This document shows positions 1 through 11,828 of a stretch of DNA of 64,000 nt, in pieces (position 1 is the stretch's first letter; the number at the start of each line of letters is the position of its first letter). This DNA comes from Prosopocoilus inquinatus (lineage: Eukaryota; Arthropoda; Insecta; Coleoptera; Lucanidae). The stretch lies in assembly GCA_036172665.1 (NCBI GenBank), contig CM069877.1, positions 11,428,501 through 11,492,500 of the forward strand, in the 5' to 3' direction. The position numbers and the translations under genes are program-made. The notes under the pieces were generated by a model that saw only the letters and a program-made list of their open reading frames with translations, had not been told where the DNA came from and made no database searches.

Positions 1-156
1 CCTAATTTCCGCAAGATCGTGCAAATATGTGTTTTAGCTTACGTATTGCCAGGCGTTCATCTTGTTACGAGTTTAATTCTTGGTTACTTTCAGTAATCAC
101 ATGTGGTATACATAGATCTGCTCTTGTAATGTGGTAACATTGCTTCCCGTTTGATA

Positions 157-1086
157 TTGTTACGTTTCTAGGGTTTAAATTTATTTATTTAAACGAATAA
201 AACACTCGGTAAAAACTTAACCGTAATTTAATAATGCTTACAATCTAATTTATTTATAACAATTTATTTACACACTAAATCCAACTTCGACGATCGCTAG
301 TTAGAACTCGACTGACTCCTGAGTCCACCCCGTCCGATTTTATATCCTTTGCTGCCGTCTCGAATTTTCCAACGCTGGAAAATTCGAGTTTGTTCGATGG
401 TGGCGTGACGGCCGATGACGCATAATAATGAACCGACTTCTTGACGCCTTCAGTGTGACGTAGTGCTGAGTGGCTCGCCACAATATAAAAGCATTCATTG
501 GTTCTAGATGGTAACGTATCTATTTCTGTATTCTGATTGGTGGCCATTTTGTGACTCAAGCCCGGCATCCTCACGTACAGCGTCACTTTGCGTTTCGACA
601 TTACAAGGTGCACATTTGTGTGGGACTTCTCGAGAATTGGTGCAATTCTAAATAAATACAGTGGTACTAGCATCTCTTGATGCCTTCTATTTACTCTAAG
701 CAAATTATTCCGAGCGGATAACCCGGTTTTGTTTTAAAAAGAAAGGTAATTGGAAGTCGGTGACTAGCGTGTCCCATATTTATAATTGATTTCTTTGTTG
801 TGACAAGGGAATCCGCTTCTTTTCCCCGCTTTATCATTACCCTGCTTTCTTTGGCGAATATCTTACTAAACGGTTTGGTTACGCATCGAAGTTCCGTTTC
901 GCATGAGCAACGTACTGAAACGGCGCGGCCTGCTCTTCCGAAGATCAGCAGTGCACGACAGTTGGTAGCAGTAAAGCAACTAAAGTACGACTTTTCCACG
1001 AGTGGCGGCGCTGCTCTGTGACGTTTGTCTGCGACTGTCAGCTGGATAACCTCGACCTCTTGCGAATCCCAAACGAAACCGTAACA
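157..1086 (-). mobile_element. Candidate solo LTR or LTR-like element
   Basis: The block opens with TGTTACGTTTC and closes with GAAACCGTAACA, so it has short TG...CA inverted ends as an LTR would. On the minus strand an AATAAA-like A/T-rich stretch lies near the 3' end. No convincing target duplication is visible at the edges. Two minus-strand open frames inside (142 and 133 codons) resemble no protein I recognise and probably do not code. About 130 bp of it (690-815) recurs at 3827-3958. It could be a solo LTR of a Ty3/gypsy-type element, or another kind of repeat with similar ends. Confidence 0.4.
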
Positions 1087-1092
1087 TACCAA

Positions 1093-2690
1093 ATTGTTTA
1101 TTTTATTTATTTTGTTTTTTTTTGTTCTTTTTTATTTTCTTGTAAATATTCCTTTTCTCCTTTGTATCTCTTGTAAATCAAAACTCAACTCAGAATAAAA
1201 ACTGTGTTCACTCCGAAGAATTTAACTAACTAGTCATAACCTAACCTTATCTGGCGTGGTCAAGACGCCGTTCCTTCCTAGCTGGTCGACCGCAGGATAT
1301 TAACACGGCCCCAGAACAATTACCCTGCTGGTCCCTCACAAAGTCATAACCTAACCCTACTTTACATGGTCAACCGCAGGATAATAACCGTTCCTTCCTA
1401 GCAAGTTGTCGTGTTTTTTTTTTATTTTTTATTTTCTTGTAAATATTCCTTTTCTCCTTTGTATCTCTTGTAAATCAGAACTCAACTCAGAATAGAAACT
1501 GTGTTCACCCCGAAGAACTTAACTAACTAGTCATAACCTAACCTTGGCGTGGTCAAGCCGCCGTTTCTTCCTAGCTGGTCAATCGCAGGATATTAACATG
1601 ACCCTGGAACAATTACCCTGCTGGTTCCTCGCAAAGTCATAACCTAACCCTACTTTACATGGTCAACCGCAGGATAATAACCGTTCCTTCCTAGCAAGTT
1701 GTCGTGTTTTTTTTTTATTTTTTATTTTCTTGTAAATATTCCTTTTCTCCTTTGTATCTCTTGTAAATCAGAACTCAACTCAGAATAGAAACTGTGTTCA
1801 CCCCGAAGAACTTAACTAACTAGTCATAACCTAACCTTGGCGTGGTCAAGCCGCCGTTTCTTCCTAGCTGGTCAATCGCAGGATATTAACATGACCCTGG
1901 AACAATTACCCTGCTGGTTCCTCGCAAAGTCATAACCTAACCCTACTTTACATGGTCAACCGCAGGATAATAACCGTTCCTTCCTAGCAAGTTGTCGTGT
2001 TTTTTTTATTTTTTTTTTATTTTCTTGTAAATATTCCGTTTCTCCTTTGTATCTCTTGTAAATCAGAACTCAACTCAGAATAAAAACTGTGTTCACCCCG
2101 AAGAATTTAACTAACTAGTCATAACCTAACCTTGGCGTGGTCAAGCCGCCGTTTCTTCCTAGCTGGTCAACCGCAGGATATTAACACGGCCCCGGAACAA
2201 TTACCCTGCTGGTCCCTCGCAAAGTCATAACCTAACCCTACTTTACATGGTCAACCGCAGGATAATAACCATTCCTTCCTAGCAAGTTGTCGTGTTTTTT
2301 TTTATTTTTTTTTATTTTCTTGTAAATATTCCCTTTCTCCTTTGTATCTCTTGTAAATCAGAACTCAACTCAGAATAAAAACTGTGTTCACCCCGAAGAA
2401 TTTAAGTAACTAGTCATAACCTAACCTTATCTGGCGTGGTCAAGCCGCCGCTTCTTCCTAAGTGGTCAACCACGGCCCCGGAACAATTACCTTGCTGGTC
2501 CCTCGCAGTCATAACCTAACCCTACTTTACATGGTCAACCGCAGGATATTAACCTAGCAAGTCGTCGTGTTTTTTTTTCTTTTTTTTTATTTTCTTGTAA
2601 ATATTCCTTTTCTCCTTTGTATCTTTTGTAAAGAAACTCAACTTAGAATAAAAACTGTGTTCACCTCGAAGAATTTAACTAGTCGTAAAA
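1093..2690. repeat. Tandem array, ~294-bp unit, about 5 copies
   Basis: The landmark gtgttcaccccgaagaa recurs near 1205, 1501, 1796, 2090, 2384 and 2659, a spacing of about 294 bp except for the shorter last copy. Each unit starts with a T-rich run and carries two cataacctaacc motifs plus two ccgcaggata motifs, so the unit contains a smaller internal repeat. Copies 2 and 3 are almost identical and the outer copies are more diverged, the usual pattern of homogenisation by unequal exchange. No gene seen. Confidence 0.9.
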
Positions 2691-3826
2691 AAAAAACAAA
2701 TTCATTCCTTTGTTGCCCGGCCAAGGAGCAAACCGAGAATTCGTCACGCTGTAGACATACATTCCAAACAACAGTCAATAGCAGCGAAGGACGACGAACA
2801 TCGCCGGTAACATCAATAATCAATGCGTAATTGAACCGAGAAGAATCGGAAGTCTTCAATTATACAAGAATACTTAATATTTAATTAAAACTTCAATTAC
2901 GCTAATTTTTACTGACATATATTGTTTTTTCATTCGAATTTAATACTGAAAGGGAAGACCCTTGTATCTAACTATTTACGTATAGCTACACGAAACGCTA
3001 GCTCGCGCCCCCTAATCCAAAATAAAATATAATTGCGTCTACCATACGCCCCGAAACTGTAGCTGCCAAATCCTAATCCTCTTTGTTATGTTATCTGCTG
3101 TGCGTGCTCGTCTATGGGCTTCACATTACATACCTGTTATTTGTAATCACATGAAATAACATTCCGCGGAATTTATAAGCTTCCAGTGCCTGTGTAATTG
3201 GACTTGCCCTGTAGTAAGGATTTCCCTCTAATTTATTAATTCAGTTAAAATTTTGTTTTGTTGCTTTGCTTTTACCTTTTCGAAGATTTCAACTTTCGCC
3301 GTGATAGTAAAGAGTGAATGCAATTGTGTCACCTCCTGATTACTTAACAAAAAAGGTGGCAAGTTAGCGCTGAGAGAGTCTATCAGCCGTCCAGAGCTAA
3401 CAAAATCATCGGTGATCGTTACTAATATCTTTCACTTAAATAAATAGCCCAGGTTCAATCAGATCCACTACTTGTCTACAGAAAATGTGAACCAACGTTC
3501 CGCTTAAATTAAATTATTCTCAACTTAAATATAAGTTAAGTGTCCGGAGGTTTTTAGGCGAGATGTGTGCGGCTAGAATGGCTAGGAAAAGTACCTGCCG
3601 TTAGCAACAGAGTTCCAGGGGAAGTGCCGGTGCGACGTGCAGCCGGTACTGGAGTCTGGTGGAAGAAGTTGAAATAGATTGAGGAATCGTTGGGGAAAGC
3701 CTCAATCTGCCTACTCTTTCCCTGAGTTCAGTTGAGAACTGCCAAAAAAAAAAGAATGGACTCAGCTTATACACGAATTCCTCGCGAAAATTCCGAGTTT
3801 CTCTCTATAGGGACCAAAGGTGACGT
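2691..3826. other. Intergenic, no gene seen
   Basis: Moderately AT-rich sequence without a coding frame I can support. The segment near 3640-3680 (ggtactggagtctggtggaag) resembles the junction of the 230-bp tandem units further right, suggesting a stray fragment of that family. Confidence 0.5.
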
Positions 3827-3958
3827 TCGATTTACTCTAAGCAAATTATCCCGAGCGGATAACCCGTTTTTGCTTCAGAAAAAAAGGTAATAGGATGTCG
3901 ATGCTAGCGTGACCCATACTTATAATTGATTTCTTTGTTCTGACAAGGGAATCCGCAA
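3827..3958. repeat. Second copy of part of the 157-1086 element
   Basis: From tttactctaagcaaatta to gacaagggaatccgc this segment matches 690-815 in the same orientation with scattered substitutions. It includes the shared gagcggataaccc and tataattgatttctttgtt blocks. It is a dispersed fragment of the same LTR-like family. Confidence 0.8.
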
Positions 3959-4197
3959 CCGTAAAAAGCCCAAAATTTTCTTGAACTTTAACCGTAACCT
4001 GTAATAACCCTAATCGAAATTGAAACCTTTATTAATATTTCGGTTAATTTCTATATCATTTCCATGTACCTACTAACATCACATCTCAGGTGTTTTCTGA
4101 AGTAAAGGATGAGTATTTAAGCTTAAAGAATGAAAAATGTAAAAAAAAATGTTGCAATGTCAGGTCAAAACTGGAACTCTTGAGCTAAGCGTTTACC

Positions 4198-4300
4198 GAA
4201 GAAGCCCTAAATAGGGCTGAAACAACTGTACAGAGGCTGCTCGAGGGATTCACTGCAATCAAAAACGATTTGCAACAAAATTTTATTTTATATAAGATTT
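4198..4300 (-). repeat. Half of a foldback family also present at 49131-49376
   Basis: The stretch from about 4198, through acagaggctgctcgag and cactgcaatcaaaaacg, to caaaattttatttta matches one arm of the palindrome at 49131-49376. Here only one arm is present. Confidence 0.65.
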
Positions 4301-4469
4301 TTATGTTTGTGTTTAAAAAATGTAAGTTCTATTTCATTATAATGCATTTACTTCTCTTCTTTTTTTTTCAAGAATGTACCCCTTGAAAACCTAAAAAAAC
4401 CTTAACCCAAACTGACAGAAAACCCTGTCTGAAACCGTAATCGAAATCAGCTTAAAATTCAAACCGAAA

Positions 4470-5115
4470 CCTTAAACCTAACCTTTTATCCCTGGTAGGG
4501 ATTTCGCTTCTGACGTCACAAAAGAGTGAGTATGTCGCTTCAAGTCCACATGCAATCCGCCTCTACTCTGTAGGGTTTCCGCCTAGTCGCGTCAGGGGCG
4601 CGCCGGATTTGCGAAGCCGAAGTCACATTGCTCCGCGAAGAGGCGTGGTCTCATACAGGTGTAGTCAATTTGAAGGTGTCTGGTAGAAGAAGTTGAAACC
4701 TTAATCCTAACCTTTTATCCCTGGTAGGGATTTCGCTTCTGACGTCACAAACACAGTGAGTATTTCGCTTCAAGTTCACATGCAATCCGCCTCTACTCGG
4801 TAGGGTTTCCACCTAGTCACGTCAGGGGCGCGCCGGAGTTGCGAAGCCGAAGTCGCATTGCTCCGCGAAGTGGAGTGGTCTCGTACGGGTGTAGTTGATT
4901 TGAAGGTGTCTGGTGGAAGAAAGTGAAACCTTAATCCTAACTTTTTATCCCTGGTAGGGATTTCGCTTCTGACGTCACAAACACAATGAGTATTTCGCTT
5001 CAAGCCCACATGCAATCCGCCTCTACTCTGTAGGGTTTCCGCCTAGTCGCGTCAGGGGCCCGCCGAGGTTGCGAAGCCGAAGTCACATTGCTCCGCGAAG
5101 TGGCGAGGTCTCTTT
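4470..5115. repeat. Tandem array, ~230-bp unit, 3 copies
   Basis: The landmark cctggtaggg occurs at 4491, 4720 and 4950, so the period is 229-230 bp. Units share tttcgcttctgacgtcaca, a GC-rich gtcaggggcgcgccgg block and ttgctccgcgaag. They are joined by a linker reading ggtgtctggtagaagaagtt. The open frame across it is not conserved as protein. Confidence 0.9.
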
Positions 5116-5755
5116 GGTGCAATTAAGCTGAATCGATAGGGGAGGAGGAAAGGATGTAAAAATAGTGCAAAAATCCGCAGAACAAGTCCCTCATGATCAT
5201 TGAAAATTAAGGTGAAATTTTCTCAGGTTCCGTATTTTCCTGAACTTTCGTAGGAACGTAGGGAATTGTACGTCTGAAGTGCCGGCAAAGTTTCACGAAA
5301 ATCCCTGCTGGGAAACCTGAGTAATTAATGTTCGAATTCTGGCCATTGTCTGTCTCCACTATGCCAGCTTTCAATTGTCGCACGCTCTGCCTGCGATCTT
5401 TCTAATTCTAATAAGAAATATTACGAGCGTATCTTAAGCGCCAAATTCATGCAAAAGAATTATGGCATAAAATGTAAAGAAATGACTAAAATTTAAAAAA
5501 AAAATACGCGGCGGTAACATCGGTTACTTTTCGATCTCATGGTCCGCCATGTATTGAGCAAAACTCATTCTGAGCTATTTAGATACAATCACAGTATTCA
5601 TACCAGTGCCAGAGTAAGGGCGGGCGAAGAGGGTAACATCCCCGGGCGCATCAAGCGGAGGGGAGTCAATTTGTCTTGCATGATGTCAACTTTTATATGT
5701 GTTATTTTTAATTTTTTTTTTTAGAGCCGATTTTGATAAATAAATATCTTGCAAG
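5116..5755. other. Intergenic, no gene seen
   Basis: Mixed-composition sequence between two repeat blocks with no supportable gene or RNA. A short atccccgggcgcatca near 5638 resembles ccccgggcgcatcc at the far end of the split array near 22330. Confidence 0.4.
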
Positions 5756-7727
5756 AATGATGCGATGAAATGTCTCGACGAGTGGAGGTCACAAATCGTG
5801 TCGGTTCGATTTTGAGATCCAAATTGGCGGTGCACTAATCGGCATCGACCGTGATAAACTCGCGTTGTCGCATATCAGATAAAAGATCACGACGAGCGAC
5901 GATTGAAAAAGCCGGATTATTTAAAGGACCGAACGGTACTTTTTTTTTAATCGGGACCTGCGTGAGTTCAACGCAACCATTGGATTCCTTGGATTTTTTT
6001 ACTCGTATGAGAGTGGCAGTTTCGCATTCTGACGCCGTTTAGGGGTTGAAAAAAATTCGGTAAAAAATTCCTGAGTTTGCGCCGAGTCGATTATTGCGCT
6101 TGGCCGCATATAAGATGAAACGTCTCGCTGAGTGGAGGTAGAAAATCGCGCCGGTTCGTTTTTCCTATCCAGGATAGCAGCATAAGGCCCATGGATTATT
6201 GAGGGATAGAAAAAGTTCGTGAAAAAAAATCACGAGTTCGCATCGAAACGGTTGGTACGCTTTGCCGCATATCAGATGAAACGTCTCGGTGAGTGGAGGT
6301 GGAAAATCGCGCCGGTTCGCTTTTACGATTCAGAATGGCAGCGTATGGCCCATGGATTATTTAGGGGTCGAAGAAAAATCATGAAAAAAAATCGCGGGTT
6401 CTCATCGAATCGGTTGGTACGTTGGCCGCATATCAGATGAAACGTCTCGGTAAGTAGAGGTGGAAAACCGTGTCTGTTCGATTTTACGATCCAAGAAAGC
6501 AGTGTAAGAGCGACAGATTATTTAAAGGGCCGAAGACGCACGTTTTTTTTTTAAAATCCGGATCTGCACGTGTTCATATCCAAAATTGAATGCAACCGTT
6601 GGATTCCTTGGATTTTTTTACTCGTATGAGAGTTGCAGTTTCGCGTTCTGACGCTGTTTAGGGGTTGAAAAAAATTCGGGAAAAAAATTGGCGAGTTAGT
6701 GTCGAATCGGTTGGTACGCTTTGTCGCATATCAGATGAAAGGTCTCGATGAGTGGAGGTGGAAAACCGCGTCGGTTCGATTTTTACGATCCAAGGAAGCA
6801 GTAAAAGGGTGATGGATTATTTAAAGGGTCGAAGGGTCGCACGTTTTTTTTTCTTGAAATCCGGATCTGCGAGTGTTCGCATCCAAAGTTGAATGCAACC
6901 ATTTGATTCCTTGGATTTTTTTACTCGTGTGAGGGTGACAGTTTCGCGTCCTGACACTGTTTAGGGATCGAGAAAAATTCGTGAAAAAAATTCGCGAGTT
7001 TGCGCTGAATAGATTAGTACGCTTGGCCGCGTACAAGATGAAACGTCTCGGTGAGTAAAGGTGTGAAATCGTGTCGGTTCGATTTTTACGATCCAAGATA
7101 ATAATAAAAAGGCGATGGATTATTTAAAGAGTCGAAGACGTTTTTTTTTTTTTTTTGAAATCCGGATCTGAACGCATTCGTATCCAAAGTTCAATGCAAC
7201 CATTGGATTCCTTGGATTTTTTTACTCGTATGAGAGTGGCAGTTTCGCGTTCCAATACCGTTTAGGGGTCGAAAAAAATTCGTGAAAAAAATCGCGAATT
7301 CGCATCGAATCGATTGGTAGGCTTCGTCGCATATCAGATGAAACGTCTCGGTGAGCGGAGGAGGAAAACCGTGTCGGTTCGATTTTTACGATCCGAGAAA
7401 GCAGTATAAGAGCGATAGATTATTTAAAGGGCCGAAGACGCACGTCTTTTTTTTTAATCCCGATCTGCGCGTGCTCGTATCAAAAGTTGAATACATCCAT
7501 TGGTTTCCTTGGATTTTTTTACTCGTTTGAGGATGACAGTTTTGCATTCTGACGCTGTTTAGGGGTCGAAAAAAATTCGGGAAAAAAATTCGCGAGTTTG
7601 CGTCAAATCGGTTAGTACGCTTTGTCGTATATCAGATGAAACGTCTCGGTGAGTGGAGGTGGAAAACAGTGTCGGTTTGATTTTTACGATCAAAGAAAGC
7701 AATATAAGGGCGATAGATTACACTAGC
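5756..7727. repeat. Tandem-repeat element, part 1 (~300-bp units)
   Basis: The motif agatgaaacgtctcgg or a close variant recurs at about 6113, 6275, 6435, 6735, 7037, 7337 and 7637. The first spacings are 160 bp and the later ones 300 bp, so a short unit lacking the middle ~140 bp alternates with a full unit. A full unit contains the segments ggaggtggaaaa, ggattatttaaaggg, a T run, atccggatctgcg, ccttggatttttttactcg, and ttcgtgaaaaaaattcgcg. The array continues at 11829-12068 and 22166-22330 after removal of two insertions. A second copy of the whole arrangement lies at 37186-38265. Confidence 0.85.
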
Positions 7728-8171
7728 CTGCGAAAAAATATATTTTTTTTGCGGATGAGATAAGACTATGTGCTCTTCAAAGATTTCAACATTATAAAAA
7801 AGAATCTGTTATTAGTTTTTTTCTATCACGTCAGGATTCCAGAAAAAAAATTAAACTTTTTAGAGGGTTTTTTGTTTACATTTTGTACGATACTTGTACA
7901 CTTTATTATCAGACATATAAAAAAATGTTAATTGTAAACGTTTTAGAGATTTACCTGAACCACCAGAATTTACTAAAAAAAAAAAAAAAAAACAAGTGAC
8001 GATTGGAAATGAGAATCAACTTAGTTATTCTGATTGAAGTCGAATTTTATCCAATTTTAAAACTGTCCAGTTAAAGTTTTAAAAACTATTTTCTTTGATA
8101 TTTTAGATTAAGAATTCAGTAAATTTTCTCGAATTAACAAAAATTCTTCTTTTTACTTCCAAAAATATATA

Positions 8172-8336
8172 CAGTCACACCTCTCTTAACCTCCACAAAT
8201 CGACGTTTTCTGTAAGTCTAAATTTAGTGATGGTCCTTGCATACTATATGTAACTGCTATCTATTTCTTTAATTGGAAATCTCTATAACTCGTAATTTTC
8301 CGGTCCCTTGAAATTTCAGTTATGGAGGTTCGATTG
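8172..8336. mobile_element. Short MITE with pogo/Tigger-like ends
   Basis: The left end reads cagtcacacctctcttaac and the right end, on the minus strand, caatcgaacctccataac. Both sit next to TA. The CAGT..AACCTC form of the termini and the TA target fit non-autonomous Tc1/mariner-pogo elements. It is 165 bp with no coding capacity. Confidence 0.6.
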
Positions 8337-8700
8337 TAGTTTGTCTTTCAAGAGCCCTGTAGAGTGAAGGTCGGCTGTAGTGAATCCGTCTGTAGACGAC
8401 TCTCGGTTATAACCCTACTAAATACATACTTCGTTTTTATCTATCGGTTATAATAATAATAATAATAATAATAATTTTTATTGCCAGAAGATTATAAATA
8501 ATGTCAGCAGTTGTCGGATTGATTACATAAAAGTATAAGAAGAGTATAGTATTAAATTCGATCAGAATTTGTCAAGTTTAAGATAAAAATAGAAACTTTA
8601 AAAGTTAATAATAAAAAGATATTACATGAACAGTATGAGAGGACTATGCACTACAACAATACAATAACAAGAGACAAAAGATGGGAGATCACCTAATGCT

Positions 8701-10731
8701 TTAATTCCGAGAAAAATATTCCTCAATCGTGTAGTAAGGGTTTTTTAAAAAGTGGTCTTTAATTTGTTCCTTGAAGCTTTTGAAATGTTTTAATAGCCTT
8801 ACATTTATACGGAGGTGATTGTAAAGTTTTAAAGTCAAATAAAACATACTGTTATGAAACTTTGACGTACGGTGTTGGGGTAAATAAAGATAGTGTTTAT
8901 CTTGGGAACGAGTGTTACGGTTACGTATCTCCGATTCTTTGGTTAGCAAAGATTCATTTCGTTTTATATATAGCAAGGAGTTGTAAATAAACAAGGACGG
9001 GAGAGTGAGAATCCTTAATTCTTTAAAAAAATTTCTGCAACTAGTTCGTGCACTTACATTCATGATTGCTCTAATAATGCGTTTTTGAATTATAAATACG
9101 GACCGTGCAGCGGAAGAGTTCCCCCAACAAAGAATACCATACTCTAACTTCGACTGTACACAACCAAAATAATACAGTCTCATTATTTCAATAGATACAC
9201 TTCCGCTCAACTTCCTTAATGTGTAGCACGCAGTATTTAACGATTTTTCTAAGATGAGGCAATGGTTACTCCATGTTAGGCCGGAATCAAAGGTAAGTCC
9301 TAGAAATTTTACAGTTTTTTCAACAGGAATTTCAAATTCCATATCAGTTAACTTGGAAATTAAGAGAGTGATGGCATTGTGATTGAAAGTATTATAGGGA
9401 ACTAAAACAGTTTTACTCACATTTAGTGATAGATTGTTTCGGCAGCACCACTCTGTCATGTTCGTAAACAATAAACTAAGTCGTTCTGAAAGTTGTTCGT
9501 CAGATTTATAATGTAAAATTGAGGAAGTATCATCTGCGAAATGAATAACATCACCTAATTGTAAGAACGAGTTTAGATCATTAAAATATATGATAAAAAG
9601 TAATGGCCCGAGTATACTGCCCTGAGGAACCCCGTGATGTACTTCAGTTACTCTCGACTTTACACCCAGCCAAGAGACAATCTGGAAACGGTTTTTTAAA
9701 AGACTAGCGATCCAGTTAAGGGTGGGGCCGCGCACACCATATTGGTATAATTTGTGCAGAAGTGTGTCGTGATGCACTGTGTCAAAAGCCTTGGTAAGAT
9801 CAAAATATATTCCAACCGTCTTTTCTCTGAGTTCGATATTTCGCAAAATAACGTTGTATGCTAAACATAGCGCATCATTAGACGAGAGACCCTTTCTAAA
9901 GCCGAACTGGTTTTTATTTATGATGGTATTTGCATCAAAGAAGTTAATTAATCTCGCCAACATAGCTTTTTCAAAAACTTTTGAAAAGATGGACAAGATA
10001 GAGATAGGTCTATAATTTCTTATATCTGTTTTTTTACCTTTCTTATATACAGGAATTATTTTAGCCGTTTTTAGGGCTGAAGGAAAGGAACCGTCGTTGA
10101 AGGACTGATTAATTAACTTGCAAAGTGGAGCAGCTAAGAACTTAGCCAAATATTTGAGAATAAAGCAAGGGATATCATCAATTCCTGCAGATTTCTTGCA
10201 GGAAACAGTAAGGATTATATTATAAATCTCAACTTCAGTGACGGGGAATAGAAACATGTTGCAATCATTACTTTTTATATTAATTGCATTACCCGAAGAT
10301 TGACAAACAAGTTCATTAACTGAATTAATAAAATAATTACAAAAGGCATTACTAATATCTACCGCATTAACATGATCGTGATTATTTATATCAGTGATAT
10401 ATTCTGGACAATCAACAGAATTATTTTGTTTTAATAATATCCAAGCGGCTTTGTTTTTGTTGGAGGAGTTGCAGATAAAATTGTCATTGAAATTTCTTCT
10501 AGCAGATATTAAATTTACCCGATGTTTGCCTTTCAATTCCCTATAAAGTAAAGCGAGGTCAGAATTTTTGTTAGAAGGTCTTTCTTTTAATTTTCTATGA
10601 ATACTCCTCAATTCACGTCCCTCCTTAATTAATGCCTCCGAGATCCAGCTCTTATTACGTGGTTTATTGAGATTTACTTGTTTAACTGGAAAGTAGTAAT
10701 TAAAGTAATGATTGAAAGTATTCAAAAAATT
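8701..10731 (-). CDS. Reverse transcriptase domain of the non-LTR element
   Basis: An uninterrupted frame of about 674 residues encodes the RT part of a retrotransposon ORF2. Visible motifs in order are KTAKIIPVYKKG and NYRPISILS near residues 220-245, GFRKGLSSNDA near 275, YFDLTKAFDTV with the first catalytic aspartate, GVPQGSILGPLLF, and HFADDTSS, the catalytic FADD box, encoded near 9530. These are the standard RT blocks of jockey/CR1-type elements. The frame continues upstream into the endonuclease except for one in-frame stop at 10732-10734, so the start at 10725 is only the limit of the open frame. The C-terminus (KSFKEQIKDHF...TIEEYF) is matched by a second, truncated copy at 28751-28966. 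The protein copies element RNA into DNA at the target site; it is not a host gene. Confidence 0.85.
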   Translation of the reverse strand, partial: NFLNTFNHYFNYYFPVKQVNLNKPRNKSWISEALIKEGRELRSIHRKLKERPSNKNSDLALLYRELKGKHRVNLISARRNFNDNFICNSSNKNKAAWILLKQNNSVDCPEYITDINNHDHVNAVDISNAFCNYFINSVNELVCQSSGNAINIKSNDCNMFLFPVTEVEIYNIILTVSCKKSAGIDDIPCFILKYLAKFLAAPLCKLINQSFNDGSFPSALKTAKIIPVYKKGKKTDIRNYRPISILSIFSKVFEKAMLARLINFFDANTIINKNQFGFRKGLSSNDALCLAYNVILRNIELREKTVGIYFDLTKAFDTVHHDTLLHKLYQYGVRGPTLNWIASLLKNRFQIVSWLGVKSRVTEVHHGVPQGSILGPLLFIIYFNDLNSFLQLGDVIHFADDTSSILHYKSDEQLSERLSLLFTNMTEWCCRNNLSLNVSKTVLVPYNTFNHNAITLLISKLTDMEFEIPVEKTVKFLGLTFDSGLTWSNHCLILEKSLNTACYTLRKLSGSVSIEIMRLYYFGCVQSKLEYGILCWGNSSAARSVFIIQKRIIRAIMNVSARTSCRNFFKELRILTLPSLFIYNSLLYIKRNESLLTKESEIRNRNTRSQDKHYLYLPQHRTSKFHNSMFYLTLKLYNHLRINVRLLKHFKSFKEQIKDHFLKNPYYTIEEYFSRN

Positions 10732-11416
10732 TTAAAAATTCGTGTCGAGATCCTGGTCATCTTTGACACAATGAAATTTTTCTACTCTGATAGCAGATAC
10801 AAAATTTTCGATTGATGTTTCGTCAAAAAACCGTTTTTTAATAATACGGGTTGAAACGCGATCAGAAACTTCACAATGCACAAACAGAGTTATCATTCGA
10901 TGATCGGATAATGCAGAATCAGTAATATTTATAACACAGTTATCCTTTTCTAAATTTGTAAAGAAATTATCAATTCTGGTATTAGTACTTCCATTTATGC
11001 GCGTAGGCGCTTCCACGAAGCTATCAAGGGCAAAGGATTCAAATAAATCGGTCAAATATATTGACTCAGGAGTTAATTTTGAAAAATCAACATTAAAATC
11101 ACCTCCAATAATGATGCGCCCATTAAAAGAGGCAGACATATCTAAAACAACTTATGTCCGCATTAGGTGATCTGTACAGATTGACTAGTAAAATATTAGT
11201 TGTACTCAAACATAACACCGCGGAACACATTTCAAATTTTTTTTCCGAGATACAGACATCATTAATAACGTAAGGTTTACAATAAGATTTGACTGAATTT
11301 GAAGCATACAACGCAACACCACCTCCTCTACACGTTTTCCGGGTAAAATTAGATATTAAGCTGTAGTTATCGAGATTCAAAACTTCAATTTCAATAAGGA
11401 ACTTTGGACATAGCAA
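10732..11416 (-). pseudogene. Broken AP-type endonuclease domain of the non-LTR element
   Basis: Two overlapping minus-strand frames (11416-11123 and 11139-10732) together give the central and C-terminal endonuclease: GGGVALY, VNLYRSPN, the catalytic GGDFNVDF and SDHRMI. They lie in different frames, so a frameshift falls near 11130, and a TAA at 10732-10734 separates the domain from the RT in the same frame. The N-terminal part, where the catalytic asparagine and glutamate would lie, is absent. The family nicks the target DNA to prime reverse transcription; this copy cannot. Confidence 0.8.
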
Positions 11417-11828
11417 ACCTATTTTGGTGTCTTTTTGGGTTCAACCACAAATATGGCGAAACTGAATCATTTAGACAACGTCCTTTAGTAACATTTACCT
11501 TATCATTAATTTTTCTCAATATTTGCTTAAACAGGAACACACGGTATAGTACAAACTAATATTTTGTATAGCATGAAACATATAAACACTTAAGCACAAA
11601 TCTGTCAATAATAACAAGTGGAAACGTGCAAACAAGTGAGTAACATTTGGCTTATCGAAAATTATGGTTGAAAAACCTACTTTGAAATATTGTTATTTAA
11701 AAAAAAGTGGTGCGTGATGAAAAAATTATTATATTTTTCTTGAACTCACGAACATCAAATCTACTACATATACCTAGTTTTATGTCATCCGCAAAACCTT
11801 CGCAGCTAGCCTGCGAAGGTATGTTATT

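Larger units (their letters stand above)
8449..11425 (-). mobile_element. Jockey/CR1-like non-LTR retrotransposon, 5'-truncated
   Basis: Read on the minus strand, the element has an AP-type endonuclease, a reverse transcriptase and a short 3' untranslated region. It ends in AATAAAAATTATTATT, a trinucleotide tail at 8449-8475. The N-terminal part of the endonuclease and any upstream gag-like ORF are missing, so it is truncated near 11425, as is common for target-primed reverse transcription. The endonuclease part is broken, so the copy is dead. Clade assignment from motif style only: jockey/CR1 superfamily. Confidence 0.85.
7728..11828. mobile_element. TIR-bounded insertion splitting the ~300-bp array, carrying a non-LTR element
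   Basis: The array reads gatagatta up to 7727 and resumes as tttaaagggccgaag near 11829, so everything between is inserted. The two ends are related in inverted orientation. The left end has tagcctgcgaa then tttgcggatgagataa. The right end, read inward on the minus strand, has tagctgcgaagg then tttgcggatgacataa. The right terminus is itself a palindrome (cttcgcagctagcctgcgaag). The exact edges and target duplication are unclear; tta on both sides is possible. No transposase is visible, and most of the interior is a later non-LTR insertion. I infer a non-autonomous DNA transposon of unknown superfamily. Confidence 0.5.

Noticed and set aside
1093..2690. Telomere-type (CCTAA)n repeats because of many cctaacc motifs
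   Set aside because: The motifs occur once or twice per 294-bp unit, not as a continuous pentamer run.
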